The position numbers and the translations under genes are program-made. Positions 27,861-36,510 of a DNA stretch of 64,000 nt are shown here, piece after piece. The DNA comes from Legionella massiliensis. Lineage in GTDB: Bacteria > Pseudomonadota > Gammaproteobacteria > Legionellales > Legionellaceae. The stretch is from positions 434,001-498,000 of the forward strand of contig NZ_CCVW01000004.1 of the NCBI RefSeq assembly GCF_000756815.1, given 5' to 3'. The notes below the pieces were generated by a model, which did not search any database, was not told the origin of the DNA, and worked only from the letters and a program-made list of their open reading frames with translations. Within the stretch, counting starts at the first letter, position 1; each line of letters starts with the position of its first letter.

Positions 27861-28682
27861 TTATTGAGGAAGCAGATTTGCAGCAATTTCAGCAACAGCC
27901 AGAGCTAATTCAGCTGATTGTTTATCCTCTAAACTCCAGGCTGCTGAGAGTCCCGCATAGGCGAAGATCCATTTCAGAAGCCTCTGCTTATTAAGCTGTG
28001 CTGCCTCTGCAACAATCTGAAGCTGCTGTAATAAGCGTCCAGGCCTAGTAGCAATAATTTGGTCTGGGTTACAGAATAGATTTGCATAATCATAGCCACG
28101 CTCCCCTTGTAAGTGCTTGGGATCAATAGCAAGCCAGCCACGTGAACCAAAATCTAAAATATTGCCATGATGAATATCGCCATGTAAGACAACAACATCT
28201 TCGGGGCTATCAAGTAATTCTTTTGCAACGGCATAACTCTGTTTAAACATACCGCCTAATTGTGAGGCTGCCGCCTCAAGGCTTCTAAACCAATCTGATA
28301 GTGCTAATAGCTTCGGTGGTGATTTATGCTGCCCATGGAGCTGAGCTACAACAGAGCAAATAATTCGGCTTGCCTCATCATCTTGGTCAGAGCTAACCAT
28401 AGTCAGCAAAGAGCTCTTTTCTTGCGCACGTTCCATTAATAGAGCGTCCTTCTCATGTTGAAAGACTCTTGCCGCCCCTTGTCCATTCCACCAAACCATC
28501 AGAGAGGCTCCCCAACGCTCTTCTGCAGATGTCGAAATTTTAAGCATTGCCGCTTGGTTTTGATAGCGAACTGGGAGCAGCTGGCTGCTATGGGTTAGGA
28601 TCGCTTCGCCATCAACACAAAGTTGCCAGCGCGACAGATATGGCTCAAAGTTAACAGGTTGCATAATTCCCATAAGCACCAT
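27861..28682 (-). CDS. APH(6)-type small-molecule kinase
   Basis: A 273-residue protein kinase-like-fold phosphotransferase of the aminoglycoside/hydroxyurea kinase group (streptomycin 6-kinase family). The catalytic loop is VLHGDIHHGNIL with Asp169 and Asn174. Asp187 in LAIDPKHLQGE replaces the DFG metal ligand, and RGYDYANLFCNP follows as in APH(6). The start is taken at ATG 28682, immediately after the stop of the upstream kinase gene; a longer frame exists upstream but overlaps that gene. Homologues may phosphorylate sugars or amines rather than antibiotics. It is the second gene of a two-kinase operon. Confidence 0.8.
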   Translation of the reverse strand: MVLMGIMQPVNFEPYLSRWQLCVDGEAILTHSSQLLPVRYQNQAAMLKISTSAEERWGASLMVWWNGQGAARVFQHEKDALLMERAQEKSSLLTMVSSDQDDEASRIICSVVAQLHGQHKSPPKLLALSDWFRSLEAAASQLGGMFKQSYAVAKELLDSPEDVVVLHGDIHHGNILDFGSRGWLAIDPKHLQGERGYDYANLFCNPDQIIATRPGRLLQQLQIVAEAAQLNKQRLLKWIFAYAGLSAAWSLEDKQSAELALAVAEIAANLLPQ

Positions 28683-28683
28683 C

Positions 28684-29913
28684 TTATTCCGACATGAATG
28701 CTGGATAATACTCAAGCAAATCAGCTCTAGGCCAGCGCTTTTTTAATTCTATTAATAGCTGTTCAGAAGTTTGTCTCAGATGAGGGAGTAATTTGTTTTT
28801 TGAGGACTGTTCAATAAACGTCTGCAAACGCGATAAAACCCGCGGCCTTACCAGATTTTCGTCGGAGTTCCATAAAGAGTCTTTAGGGACAGGACCTGAA
28901 GGACCTATTCTGTCATGCAGCAGAATGGAATCAATATGAGCAATTGCCCATTGTAGAATCCAGAAGCCACAGGCTTCTGTATAGGCTTTGTTGTAGGCCA
29001 AATCGTCATGAGCAGCAGGAATACTACGTTTGAGTTCTTCGCGATATATTTGCTCAAGGGGGTCAATCAATTGAGCAGGAATAGCCTTTGCACACCAGCA
29101 GGTCGGCATACTCATCCGCAGATAAGTTCCGTCTAATAAAGCATTTCTGACAAAGGCCCATTCAAAATCAATAAGTTGTAAATCTTTGCTATCTTCATGG
29201 TCAAAAACATTGTCAGGGCAGATATCGCCATGGGTTAAGACTGTAAAAGGACCTGGTTTTAGTAAGGACTCAATAAGTGACTGTATTTCAGTAATACATT
29301 CTTTAGTTGCTGTGAGATTTAGCGTTGCCAGCGTTGTTTGAAATGAATTAATTAATTCATTAACTAGGTAATCAAGTTCCTTTTGTGGTGACTGCCTGTC
29401 TTGATGAATATCTTGCAAAATACTCTCATACAATGAAGTATGGCCATAACTTGCGGCATGGAAGCTGCCTAAGGCTTTCATAAAACGTTCCAAAGCAAGA
29501 ATGGCTTTATCAGGTTGTGGATAGGTTAATGAATCAACCAGGCTCTTATGTTGCTGACCTAAATCTTCAATCAAAATAAATCGAAGTTCTTTATTGCCAC
29601 CATAAAAGCGAGGAACATTATGTGTGCTTTGGGGGATTCGACTAGCAAATTCAAGACCTGCCCAATCCCTGGCAAATCGAGCAAAAGCCTCTTGGTCGTC
29701 AAGATTGGAGGGTTCTGCAAGAGCTTGTTTCAGAATCAGGTTTCTTGGCACTTTGGTTAAGCTATTGTTGAGAACAAGTCTAATAACAATGTTTCTGCGT
29801 TCTGATTCTGATAATAGTTCAACTGACTCTATTTCAACCTTAGTATTAAAGTTCTGATTAAGTATTTCTTGTGCTTTTACGAGAAGGTGTGGATTTATTA
29901 TCTGTTTTGACAT
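28684..29913 (-). CDS. APH-family phosphotransferase (choline-kinase fold)
   Basis: A 409-residue phosphotransferase. It has an N-lobe lysine (LILKQ, Lys62), catalytic loop LTHGDICPDNVF (Asp230, Asn235) and metal ligand Asp249 in LIDFEW: the complete APH/choline-kinase set. Its helical insert and C-terminal lobe are longer than in antibiotic kinases. There is no clear ribosome site before ATG 29913. The gene begins only 23 bp after the 3' end of tRNA-Met on the same strand, and is followed by the APH(6)-type kinase gene. The substrate is unknown; two different small-molecule kinases side by side suggests sequential or parallel phosphorylation of related compounds. Confidence 0.75.
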   Translation of the reverse strand: MSKQIINPHLLVKAQEILNQNFNTKVEIESVELLSESERRNIVIRLVLNNSLTKVPRNLILKQALAEPSNLDDQEAFARFARDWAGLEFASRIPQSTHNVPRFYGGNKELRFILIEDLGQQHKSLVDSLTYPQPDKAILALERFMKALGSFHAASYGHTSLYESILQDIHQDRQSPQKELDYLVNELINSFQTTLATLNLTATKECITEIQSLIESLLKPGPFTVLTHGDICPDNVFDHEDSKDLQLIDFEWAFVRNALLDGTYLRMSMPTCWCAKAIPAQLIDPLEQIYREELKRSIPAAHDDLAYNKAYTEACGFWILQWAIAHIDSILLHDRIGPSGPVPKDSLWNSDENLVRPRVLSRLQTFIEQSSKNKLLPHLRQTSEQLLIELKKRWPRADLLEYYPAFMSE

Positions 29914-29936
29914 GGGGGAATTGAATCTTGTGTCGA

Positions 29937-30013
29937 TGGTGGCTACGGGTGGACTCGAACCACCGACCTCAGCATTATGAGTGCCGCGCTCTAACCGGCT
30001 GAGCTACGTAGCC
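29937..30013 (-). tRNA. tRNA-Met (CAT), elongator
   Basis: A 77-nt cloverleaf including an encoded CCA end. The acceptor pairs GGCTACG with CGTAGCC, with A discriminator. The anticodon stem CGGCA/TGCTG encloses the loop CTCATAA, giving anticodon CAT. The acceptor and D arm (TAGCTCAGCCGGTTAGAGC) agree with elongator tRNA-Met of E. coli and not with initiator tRNA or the CAT-bearing tRNA-Ile. Confidence 0.97.
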
Positions 30014-30096
30014 ACAAGAGGTCGTGATTTTGTCGTTTAATGCCTTTGATGTCAATAGTAAAGAGTTAATATTTTTTGAAAGCTGGGTGGGATAGG

Positions 30097-30390
30097 AGGC
30101 ACTGCCATTAAGTTAAGGATGCTACCTCGAAACCGTTCGGGCTGAGGAGGCCTTTAGGCCGTCTCGAAGCCTTGGGCTCTGTGACGCTTCGAGACTTGTG
30201 CTTGCGCACAGACCTTTCAATGAATGGCTCTTCAAAGCGTGAGAAAAAGGTGTCATGAGGGATCGTGCTAGAACCACCATCCGCCCTACGGGCACCCTCT
30301 CCCCGGGAACAGGGAGAAGGAACGACTTTAGATTTTCCCTTCGCCCCTTAGGGGAGAAGCTGCCCGTAGGGCGGATGAGGGGGTATAAGA
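30097..30390. repeat. Repeat-filled gap with family D-like and family C elements
   Basis: This stretch between degP and tRNA-Met holds a piece (30100-30118) found inverted at 36293-36311, a family D-like region with CTTCGAGAC inverted pieces (about 30130-30215), and a family C palindrome at 30274-30383 whose arms CCGCCCTACGGGCA and TGCCCGTAGGGCGG flank a second pair of CTCCCC/GGGGAG arms. Family C ends 8 bp from the degP stop. No gene is supported here. Confidence 0.8.
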
Positions 30391-31776
30391 TTAGACAACC
30401 AGCAGATAAAGTGCGCCGGGGCCTCTTAAAACCTGTAGTAACAACTGCTGCTTTTGCAGTGATGCAACTTTCTGTAGAGATTTCACATTGTCAGTCTGTT
30501 GTTTGTTAGCAGAGATAATAATATCGCCGGGTCTTAGACCTGCTCTCCATCCTGCGCTGTTTTCAGAGGCACCAACAACCTGAATACCTATAATATGGCC
30601 ATGTGAAGGAGTATCTTGCTCAAAGTTCTTCAAGGCTAGACCGTAAAGAAAAGGATTTGAAGCTTGTAATCGCTGCTCATGCTTTTTAATGTCAGTAACA
30701 ACAGCGTTCAAGGTAATGTCTTTTCCATCACGTTGGAGTGCTATTTTAGCTTCGCTACCTACTCGCAATAGGCCAATAGTAGTTTTAACCTGAGTAGCTT
30801 GGGTAATTTTTGTATCATTAATTTGCGTAATAATATCACCAGGTTTTAAGCCTGCTTTTTCAGCTGGGGAGTCTTGATTCACCTGCGAGACGATAGCACC
30901 CTGGAAGTCTTCAGAGTAGCCCATTGCCTGCGCGAGTTCAGGGGTTAGATGTTGTACGAAAATCCCCATCAAACCACGATGAATTGAACCGTATTTAATA
31001 AGCTGTTGTGCAACATCCTTCGCCATATTAATCGGGATTGCAAAGCCAATACCCACATTACCACCATAGGGAGAGATAATTGCTGTATTGATGCCTATCA
31101 GTTCACCAGCTGCATTAACAAGGGCTCCACCAGAGTTGCCAGGATTGATTGCTGCGTCTGTTTGGATAAAGTTTTCTACGCCTTCGATGTTTAAATCACT
31201 ACGTTTGGTTGCACTGATAATTCCGAAGGTAGCTGTTTGGCTGTTGCCAAAACTATTTAAGCCAAAAGGGTTACCGATAGCAACAACGAAATCACCGACC
31301 TCAGCCTTGTCCGAATCGCCAATAGGCAAAGACTTCAGGTTCTTCGCATCGATTTTTAAAACCGCAATATCAGTTTCGCTATCGCCACCAATTAGCTTGG
31401 CTTTTAACCGTCGACCATCATTTAGGGTAACAGTAATCAGGCTTGCATTTCGGATCACATGGTCATTGGTAATTATGACGCCATTTTTGGGGTCAACGAT
31501 AACGCCAGAACCAATACTTTGAAATTTTCTAGGTTTTTCAGGGACTAGCTGTGGTTGTTGCGGTTGATCCTGATCCTCTGAATCATCATCAGAATTGCCA
31601 GTAGTGTTTGGGACTACACCTTGCACTGCTACGTTAACAATGGCAGGCATTGCATTTTTAAGAACAGGGGCAAGGGTTGGTGTTATGCTTGTGCTTTCCA
31701 TTGGTGCGGCAAGGGCACTAAATGATGTAAGCACCAACAGAGCTGCTTTCGCAAAGTTGGGTATTTTGTAAGCCAT
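30391..31776 (-). CDS. degP: Periplasmic serine protease DegP/HtrA
   Basis: A 461-residue Do-type protease/chaperone of the periplasm. The signal peptide is MAYKIPNFAKAALLVLTSFS with cleavage near ALA. The catalytic triad is His106 (TNDHVIR), Asp136 (ETDIAVL) and Ser215 (NPGNSGGAL). An Asp/Gln-rich insertion (62-80) precedes the protease domain. PDZ1 contains GLKPGDIITQIN; PDZ2 with GLRPGDIIISANK ends the protein. I start at ATG 31776, one base after the pgeF stop; the longer frame upstream lies in pgeF. It is the last gene of the miaB-rluD-pgeF-degP run. Confidence 0.95.
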   Translation of the reverse strand: MAYKIPNFAKAALLVLTSFSALAAPMESTSITPTLAPVLKNAMPAIVNVAVQGVVPNTTGNSDDDSEDQDQPQQPQLVPEKPRKFQSIGSGVIVDPKNGVIITNDHVIRNASLITVTLNDGRRLKAKLIGGDSETDIAVLKIDAKNLKSLPIGDSDKAEVGDFVVAIGNPFGLNSFGNSQTATFGIISATKRSDLNIEGVENFIQTDAAINPGNSGGALVNAAGELIGINTAIISPYGGNVGIGFAIPINMAKDVAQQLIKYGSIHRGLMGIFVQHLTPELAQAMGYSEDFQGAIVSQVNQDSPAEKAGLKPGDIITQINDTKITQATQVKTTIGLLRVGSEAKIALQRDGKDITLNAVVTDIKKHEQRLQASNPFLYGLALKNFEQDTPSHGHIIGIQVVGASENSAGWRAGLRPGDIIISANKQQTDNVKSLQKVASLQKQQLLLQVLRGPGALYLLVV

Positions 31777-31777
31777 G

Positions 31778-32527
31778 TTATTTATCCTGATTAATTTCAT
31801 TGAACCAAATGAGAGTTGCCATTCTACCCGTTTGCGGCGTTCGGCGATAGGAATAGAAGTCTTTTTTTTGCTCAAAAGTACATATTTTTGACTGAAAAAC
31901 CGCTAAAACGCCCAAGGAATTTAAAACCTGCTCAGCTAAATGAGGCAAATTTGCCAGCCATTTTTCCCCCTGGGGTTTAAATGCTTTTGGCGCAAAAGAA
32001 TAACGTGCCTGATAGGCATCCAGGACATCGCCACCTACTTCATAGCAAGATTGGCAAATCGCTGGGCCTATCCAAGCAAGTAATTGATCTGGGCTGCTAT
32101 GCATTTTGCTTAGAGTATTTTCAACAATACCATTTGCTAAACCACGCCAGCCAGAATGAATAGCCGCTACTTCTGTACCTTGTTTATTGCACAGCATAAT
32201 GGGCAAACAATCAGCTGTCATAATGGCAAGGGTATGCTTGGCAGAACGAGTAATTGCAGCATCAGCTACACGGTTAGGGTCTTCTTCAACCACAACACAG
32301 AGGTCTGAATGAATCTGCTCCAACCATTCAGCGTCTTGGGGACGCTCAAGTGTTAGCCTAAGAGCCTCGCGATTCGCATTGACATCATGAGGATTGTCTC
32401 CAACATGTAGGCCTAGGTTATTAGCATCATAAGGTGCTTTACTAGACCCTTGAGTTCGCAGGGTAGTTAGCGCAAAAACGTTTGCTGGCGCCGGCCAGTT
32501 GGCGTATAAATTAGACAAAATGGTCAT
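31778..32527 (-). CDS. pgeF: Peptidoglycan editing factor PgeF (YfiH, DUF152)
   Basis: A 249-residue multicopper-oxidase-like laccase-domain protein. The metal ligands are His73 (QIHSD), Cys107 (TADCLPI) and His124 (AIHSGWRG), the full YfiH set. Members remove wrongly incorporated amino acids from murein precursors, and some have been described as purine nucleoside phosphorylases. The ATG at 32527 lies inside the end of rluD, overlapping by 17 bp, which indicates coupled translation. rluD-yfiH adjacency is common in gammaproteobacteria. Confidence 0.93.
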   Translation of the reverse strand: MTILSNLYANWPAPANVFALTTLRTQGSSKAPYDANNLGLHVGDNPHDVNANREALRLTLERPQDAEWLEQIHSDLCVVVEEDPNRVADAAITRSAKHTLAIMTADCLPIMLCNKQGTEVAAIHSGWRGLANGIVENTLSKMHSSPDQLLAWIGPAICQSCYEVGGDVLDAYQARYSFAPKAFKPQGEKWLANLPHLAEQVLNSLGVLAVFQSKICTFEQKKDFYSYRRTPQTGRMATLIWFNEINQDK

Positions 32528-33473
32528 CCAAAGCAGCAATTAAAGATTGAAAATCATCAGGCAAAGTGGCTTCAAATGTCAATAACTCCCCACTTTGTGG
32601 ATGATTAAAGGAAAGTTTACAAGCATGCAGAGCCTGGCGTTGAAAATTACTAAATAATTCACGTAATTCTTCTGTAGCCTGGCTGGGAAAACGGGGTCGT
32701 CCACCATAAAGCGGATCGCCTACAACAGGATGATTAATATAGGCCATGTGCACCCGAATCTGATGGGTACGTCCTGTCAAAAGCTGCACATTGAGTAGGG
32801 TAAATTCCTGATATTGTTTTCTGATTGAATAAAGAGTGACTGCCTGTCTGCCTTGTTGGCATACGGCCATTTTTAAACGATTTCGTGGATGACGGCCATA
32901 AAAGGTATCAATTTCACCACCAGAAATCAGATGTCCTTGTACCAGAGTTAAATAATTTCTTTGTATTTCACGAGCCTGCATCTGGCGAACAAGACTGGTA
33001 TGCGCTGGCAGTGTTTTAGCAGTAACTAGAAGGCCTGTAGTATCTTTATCGAGACGATGAATAATGCCCGCTCGTGGTAAATGTTCTAAAGAAGGCGCGT
33101 GATGTAGCAGGGCGTTAACCAAGGTATGCTCACGATTCCCAGCTCCAGGATGAACAACTAAGCCTGCTGGTTTATTGATAATCAAAACCTGTTCATCTTC
33201 ATAGATGATATCAAGGGGGATTGCTTCGGGTTGGTAAGAATCTTTATCAGCTGCAAGGCTGGCCAAATCAATATTCATCTCAACCTGTTCACCGCCAAGC
33301 ACTTTATCCTTTGGTTTACCATGGCGTTGGTTCAGTGTAATCGAACCCTCTTTGAGCCAGGTGCTAAGTTGCGAGCGCGAATAATCAGGGAAAAGTTGCG
33401 CGAGCACCACATCTAGCCTTTGGCCATGATATTCGCGCGGAACAATGGTGTGTTTTACAATGGAATCGCTCAT
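32511..33473 (-). CDS. rluD: 23S rRNA pseudouridine(1911/1915/1917) synthase RluD
   Basis: A 320-residue enzyme of the RluA/RluD family that modifies helix 69 of 23S rRNA. An S4 domain (about 17-70) precedes the catalytic domain with HRLDKDTTG (Asp142). GRTHQIRVH and GDPLYGG are in the expected positions. The length fits RluD. It starts 1 bp after the miaB stop and overlaps pgeF at its end. Confidence 0.95.
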   Translation of the reverse strand: MSDSIVKHTIVPREYHGQRLDVVLAQLFPDYSRSQLSTWLKEGSITLNQRHGKPKDKVLGGEQVEMNIDLASLAADKDSYQPEAIPLDIIYEDEQVLIINKPAGLVVHPGAGNREHTLVNALLHHAPSLEHLPRAGIIHRLDKDTTGLLVTAKTLPAHTSLVRQMQAREIQRNYLTLVQGHLISGGEIDTFYGRHPRNRLKMAVCQQGRQAVTLYSIRKQYQEFTLLNVQLLTGRTHQIRVHMAYINHPVVGDPLYGGRPRFPSQATEELRELFSNFQRQALHACKLSFNHPQSGELLTFEATLPDDFQSLIAALDDHFV

Positions 33474-33474
33474 A

Positions 33475-34815
33475 TTAAACAGCTGATAACTCCTCGACTA
33501 AACGGCCTCGTAGGGAATTGGGTAAGGCTTCATTAACATGCACTGTTACAAATTGGCCGATTAAATTTTGTGGACCATCAAAGTTCACCACACGATTACA
33601 CTCAGTTCGTCCAGATAACTGCTGAGAATCCCTCTTCGATGTACCTGTTACAAGGATTCGTTGCTCGGAACCAATCATTGACTGGCTATAACGGGACGCT
33701 TGCAACAGTAGCCTGTTTTGTAGAATTTGCAGTCGTTGCTTTTTGACTTCCATAGGTGTTTCATCAGGTAAATTAGCCGCAGGCGTTCCGGGGCGTGGGC
33801 TATAGATAAAGCTAAAAGACGTATCAAAACCCATCTCATGAACCAAATCCATCGTATCCTGGAAATCCTGATCAGTTTCGCCGGGAAAGCCAACAATAAT
33901 ATCGGTAGAAAGGCGAATATCCGGTCTGATTTTACGTAATTTACGAATTTTAGACTTAAATTCCATTGCGGTATAACCACGTTTCATCATTGCAAGGATT
34001 TTGTCCGAGCCACTTTGAATAGGTAAGTGCAGATGATTAGCTAATTCGGGTACTTCTGCGTAGGCATTGATCAAGTTATCTGAGAATGCAAGCGGGTGAG
34101 ATGTTGTAAAGCGGATCCGACCAATACCTTCGATTGCAGCGAGATAATGTATTAACAGCGCTAAGTCAGCAATTTCACCATTAGCCATGGGGCCACGATA
34201 ATCGTTAACATTTTGTCCCAGAAGATTTATTTCCCTTACACCTTGTTTGGCAAGTTGATAGCATTCAGCTAAGACATCGTCGAAGGGACGGCTAATTTCT
34301 TCACCGCGAGTATAGGGAACGACACAGTAGCTGCAATACTTGCTACAGCCTTCCATGATGGAAACAAAGGCAACAGGCCCTTCAGCACGTGGTGCGGGTA
34401 AATGGTCAAATTTTTCAATTTCAGGAAAGCTGATGTCAACAACTGGCTTCCTAGTACTTAATCGTTCTTCTAATAGAGCAGGTAAACGATGCAAAGTTTG
34501 TGGGCCAAAGACCAGATCAACATAGGGCGCACGTTTAATAATGTCCGAACCTTCTTGGCTGGCAACGCAACCCCCAACGCCGATTACGACATGGGGATTT
34601 TTCTTTTTAAATTCGCGCCACTGACCTAATTGTGAAAAAACTTTTTCTTGAGCCTTTTCTCGGATAGAGCAGGTATTAAGAAGAATGACATCTGCTTCCT
34701 CAAGATTTTCAGTCTTTTCCAGCCCATGTGAGTGCTTCAGGACTTCTGCCATCTTGGATGAATCATATTCATTCATCTGGCAGCCATTTGTTTTAATAAA
34801 AAGTTTTTTTGCCAT
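33475..34815 (-). CDS. miaB: tRNA-2-methylthio-N6-dimethylallyladenosine synthase MiaB
   Basis: A 446-residue radical-SAM methylthiotransferase acting on i6A37 of tRNA. The UPF0004 domain has Cys12, Cys49 and Cys83 for the second 4Fe-4S cluster. The radical-SAM cluster is Cys157, Cys161 and Cys164 (CSKYCSYC), followed by VPYTRG. A C-terminal TRAM domain carries NRVVNF and VTVHV. It is the first gene of the miaB-rluD-pgeF-degP run. Confidence 0.96.
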   Translation of the reverse strand: MAKKLFIKTNGCQMNEYDSSKMAEVLKHSHGLEKTENLEEADVILLNTCSIREKAQEKVFSQLGQWREFKKKNPHVVIGVGGCVASQEGSDIIKRAPYVDLVFGPQTLHRLPALLEERLSTRKPVVDISFPEIEKFDHLPAPRAEGPVAFVSIMEGCSKYCSYCVVPYTRGEEISRPFDDVLAECYQLAKQGVREINLLGQNVNDYRGPMANGEIADLALLIHYLAAIEGIGRIRFTTSHPLAFSDNLINAYAEVPELANHLHLPIQSGSDKILAMMKRGYTAMEFKSKIRKLRKIRPDIRLSTDIIVGFPGETDQDFQDTMDLVHEMGFDTSFSFIYSPRPGTPAANLPDETPMEVKKQRLQILQNRLLLQASRYSQSMIGSEQRILVTGTSKRDSQQLSGRTECNRVVNFDGPQNLIGQFVTVHVNEALPNSLRGRLVEELSAV

Positions 34816-34849
34816 AATTTGTCTACTTCAATAAATCAATAATACGAAA

Positions 34850-36151
34850 TCAATTTTGCACTGCTTGACAGTGGGTCTCTTTAATTAAGGGTAAAATAAG
34901 TAAAGAAATCAAAATTCCAATGGGTAATAACGATAGAGCGATGTGATAGGCCTCTAAAGGATATACCCGCACTTTATCAACAATTTCCCCCTGCCATAAT
35001 TTGTCAAGAATAAATCCAATAATTGGTTGGGCAAGAGCGATACCCACCATATTCATCATGTTCATAAAACTTAATCCAGTAGCGACATAGCGTTTTGAGC
35101 ATAACTCTTTTGCTACGGCAAAGGCAGGCAGGAAGCCTGCTGAGAAAATACCGAAGAAAAAGAGAAGTAATTGCATTATCCAACCCGATTTGATCGGGGC
35201 GTAAATGAAAAACAAGCTAGTTGTTAAAGCACCAACCGCACCGAGGAGTAAAGGTGGTTTTCTCAGTCCTATCCGATTTGAAAAAATTCCCCATAAGGGG
35301 CTGGCGATTGCCCAACCAACGAAAACCAGGGAGATATAGTTTGCAGCTGTAGCCTTAGCTAAGCCCATCTTAAACATTAAAAAGGGAACGCCCCAAAGGC
35401 CGCAAAATACTGGGGTTGTCATATACATCAAGCCGCCATAGACAGCGACAAGCCAAAGCTGTTTATTTTTAACTAAAGTCAGGAGGCTGCGTAAAAGTGG
35501 TTCTTCATCAATGTGAGAGTGAGCTATTTGTGGAGAACCTTTATTTGGAGAATCTTGAGCTATTAACAAGATAAGCAAGGCAAGAAAGAGACCAACCACA
35601 CCCATGATGATCATGCTGTGACGCCAGCCATAATGATCGATTAGCAAGGCTAGCGGTGCTTCACCTCCAATGGCGCCTAACATTCCGATAGTAACCATCA
35701 TCCCCGTCAAAAGAGCGAAACGCTGGGCTGGAAACCAATTTGCGGCTAATTTCATGGATCCAACGGCCGCAAAAGCGGAACCAAAACCTATCATTAAACG
35801 CGCGATACAAGCCATAAAAAAATTGCTGGTAAGTCCAAAGGCAATCGTAGAGATTGCACAAATTAATGTTGCGACGGTCAATAAGCGATGGGGACCGTAG
35901 TGATCCATTAGCACGCCACCAGGTAATTGCATTGCCGCGTAAGAATAAAAATAGATCCCTGACAAAATACCAAGAGTATGGCTGGTAACGGTAAAATCAC
36001 GCATCAATTCGTTTGACATTACCGAGGGAGATACTTGTAAGAGGCACTCATAAAAATAAAATACAGTTCCTAGTCCCCAGACAATCCACGGCAGAATTGA
36101 TTTTTTTTGCGAATTTTTACCGGCCGCAGGTTGCTCATTGCTATAAGTCAT
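34850..36151 (-). CDS. MFS transporter
   Basis: A 433-residue polytopic membrane protein with about 12 hydrophobic segments. The A-motif-like loop GGVLMDHYGPHRLL lies between segments 2 and 3, and NWFPAQRFALLTGM is in the position usual in MFS importers/exporters. The overall pattern is like the Legionella MFS transporters, including the Pht group for amino acids and nucleosides, but I cannot assign a substrate. It lies 34 bp upstream of miaB on the same strand and may or may not be cotranscribed. Confidence 0.85.
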   Translation of the reverse strand: MTYSNEQPAAGKNSQKKSILPWIVWGLGTVFYFYECLLQVSPSVMSNELMRDFTVTSHTLGILSGIYFYSYAAMQLPGGVLMDHYGPHRLLTVATLICAISTIAFGLTSNFFMACIARLMIGFGSAFAAVGSMKLAANWFPAQRFALLTGMMVTIGMLGAIGGEAPLALLIDHYGWRHSMIIMGVVGLFLALLILLIAQDSPNKGSPQIAHSHIDEEPLLRSLLTLVKNKQLWLVAVYGGLMYMTTPVFCGLWGVPFLMFKMGLAKATAANYISLVFVGWAIASPLWGIFSNRIGLRKPPLLLGAVGALTTSLFFIYAPIKSGWIMQLLLFFFGIFSAGFLPAFAVAKELCSKRYVATGLSFMNMMNMVGIALAQPIIGFILDKLWQGEIVDKVRVYPLEAYHIALSLLPIGILISLLILPLIKETHCQAVQN

Positions 36152-36292
36152 CGACTTTATTGCTCCCTATATAATTGATTAAACAAGTAATTATTTTGAC
36201 CTGTTAAGTCTTTGGAAAGGATAGGAAAAAAATTGGATTTTAACAGCTTGATTACTATTTGTCTATTCGTCGTGTGGGAGACCAGGCCGCAC

Positions 36293-36386
36293 TGCCCTTA
36301 ACTTAATGGTAGTGGGACCAGGCCGCATCTTTGTTGAGAAAAATGTATAATCCCAAGAAAAACTCGAATTCCCACGGCTTGACACC
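36293..36386. repeat. Half copy of family A plus a short shared repeat
   Basis: 36338-36386 matches the left half of the family A palindrome (AACTCGAATTCCC.CGGCTTGAC), but the right arm is missing. The preceding piece 36293-36311 recurs inverted at 30100-30118. The rest of the 359-bp gap between the divergent MFS and antiporter genes holds nothing I can name. Confidence 0.7.
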
Positions 36387-36510
36387 CACTTAGTGTGAAG
36401 TTACATGAGGTTATCATTGGTTCATCTTCTTGGCCTTAGGGGGTGTTTTGTGGTATACAGTTTTTTTGGTTTTTCTGATTCAACTTTATTACTGATGGGA
36501 TATTCGATTT

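Noticed and set aside
27861-29913. Aminoglycoside-resistance genes
   Set aside because: The APH fold alone is not evidence of antibiotic resistance; no other resistance or mobile gene is nearby, so small-molecule kinase is the safer name.
29937-30013. Integration site (att) at tRNA-Met
   Set aside because: No direct repeat of the tRNA 3' end and no integrase gene were found in the neighbourhood, though the kinases lie close behind it.
30255-30509. Forward open frame over family C and the end of degP
   Set aside because: Antisense to degP and partly repeat-derived.
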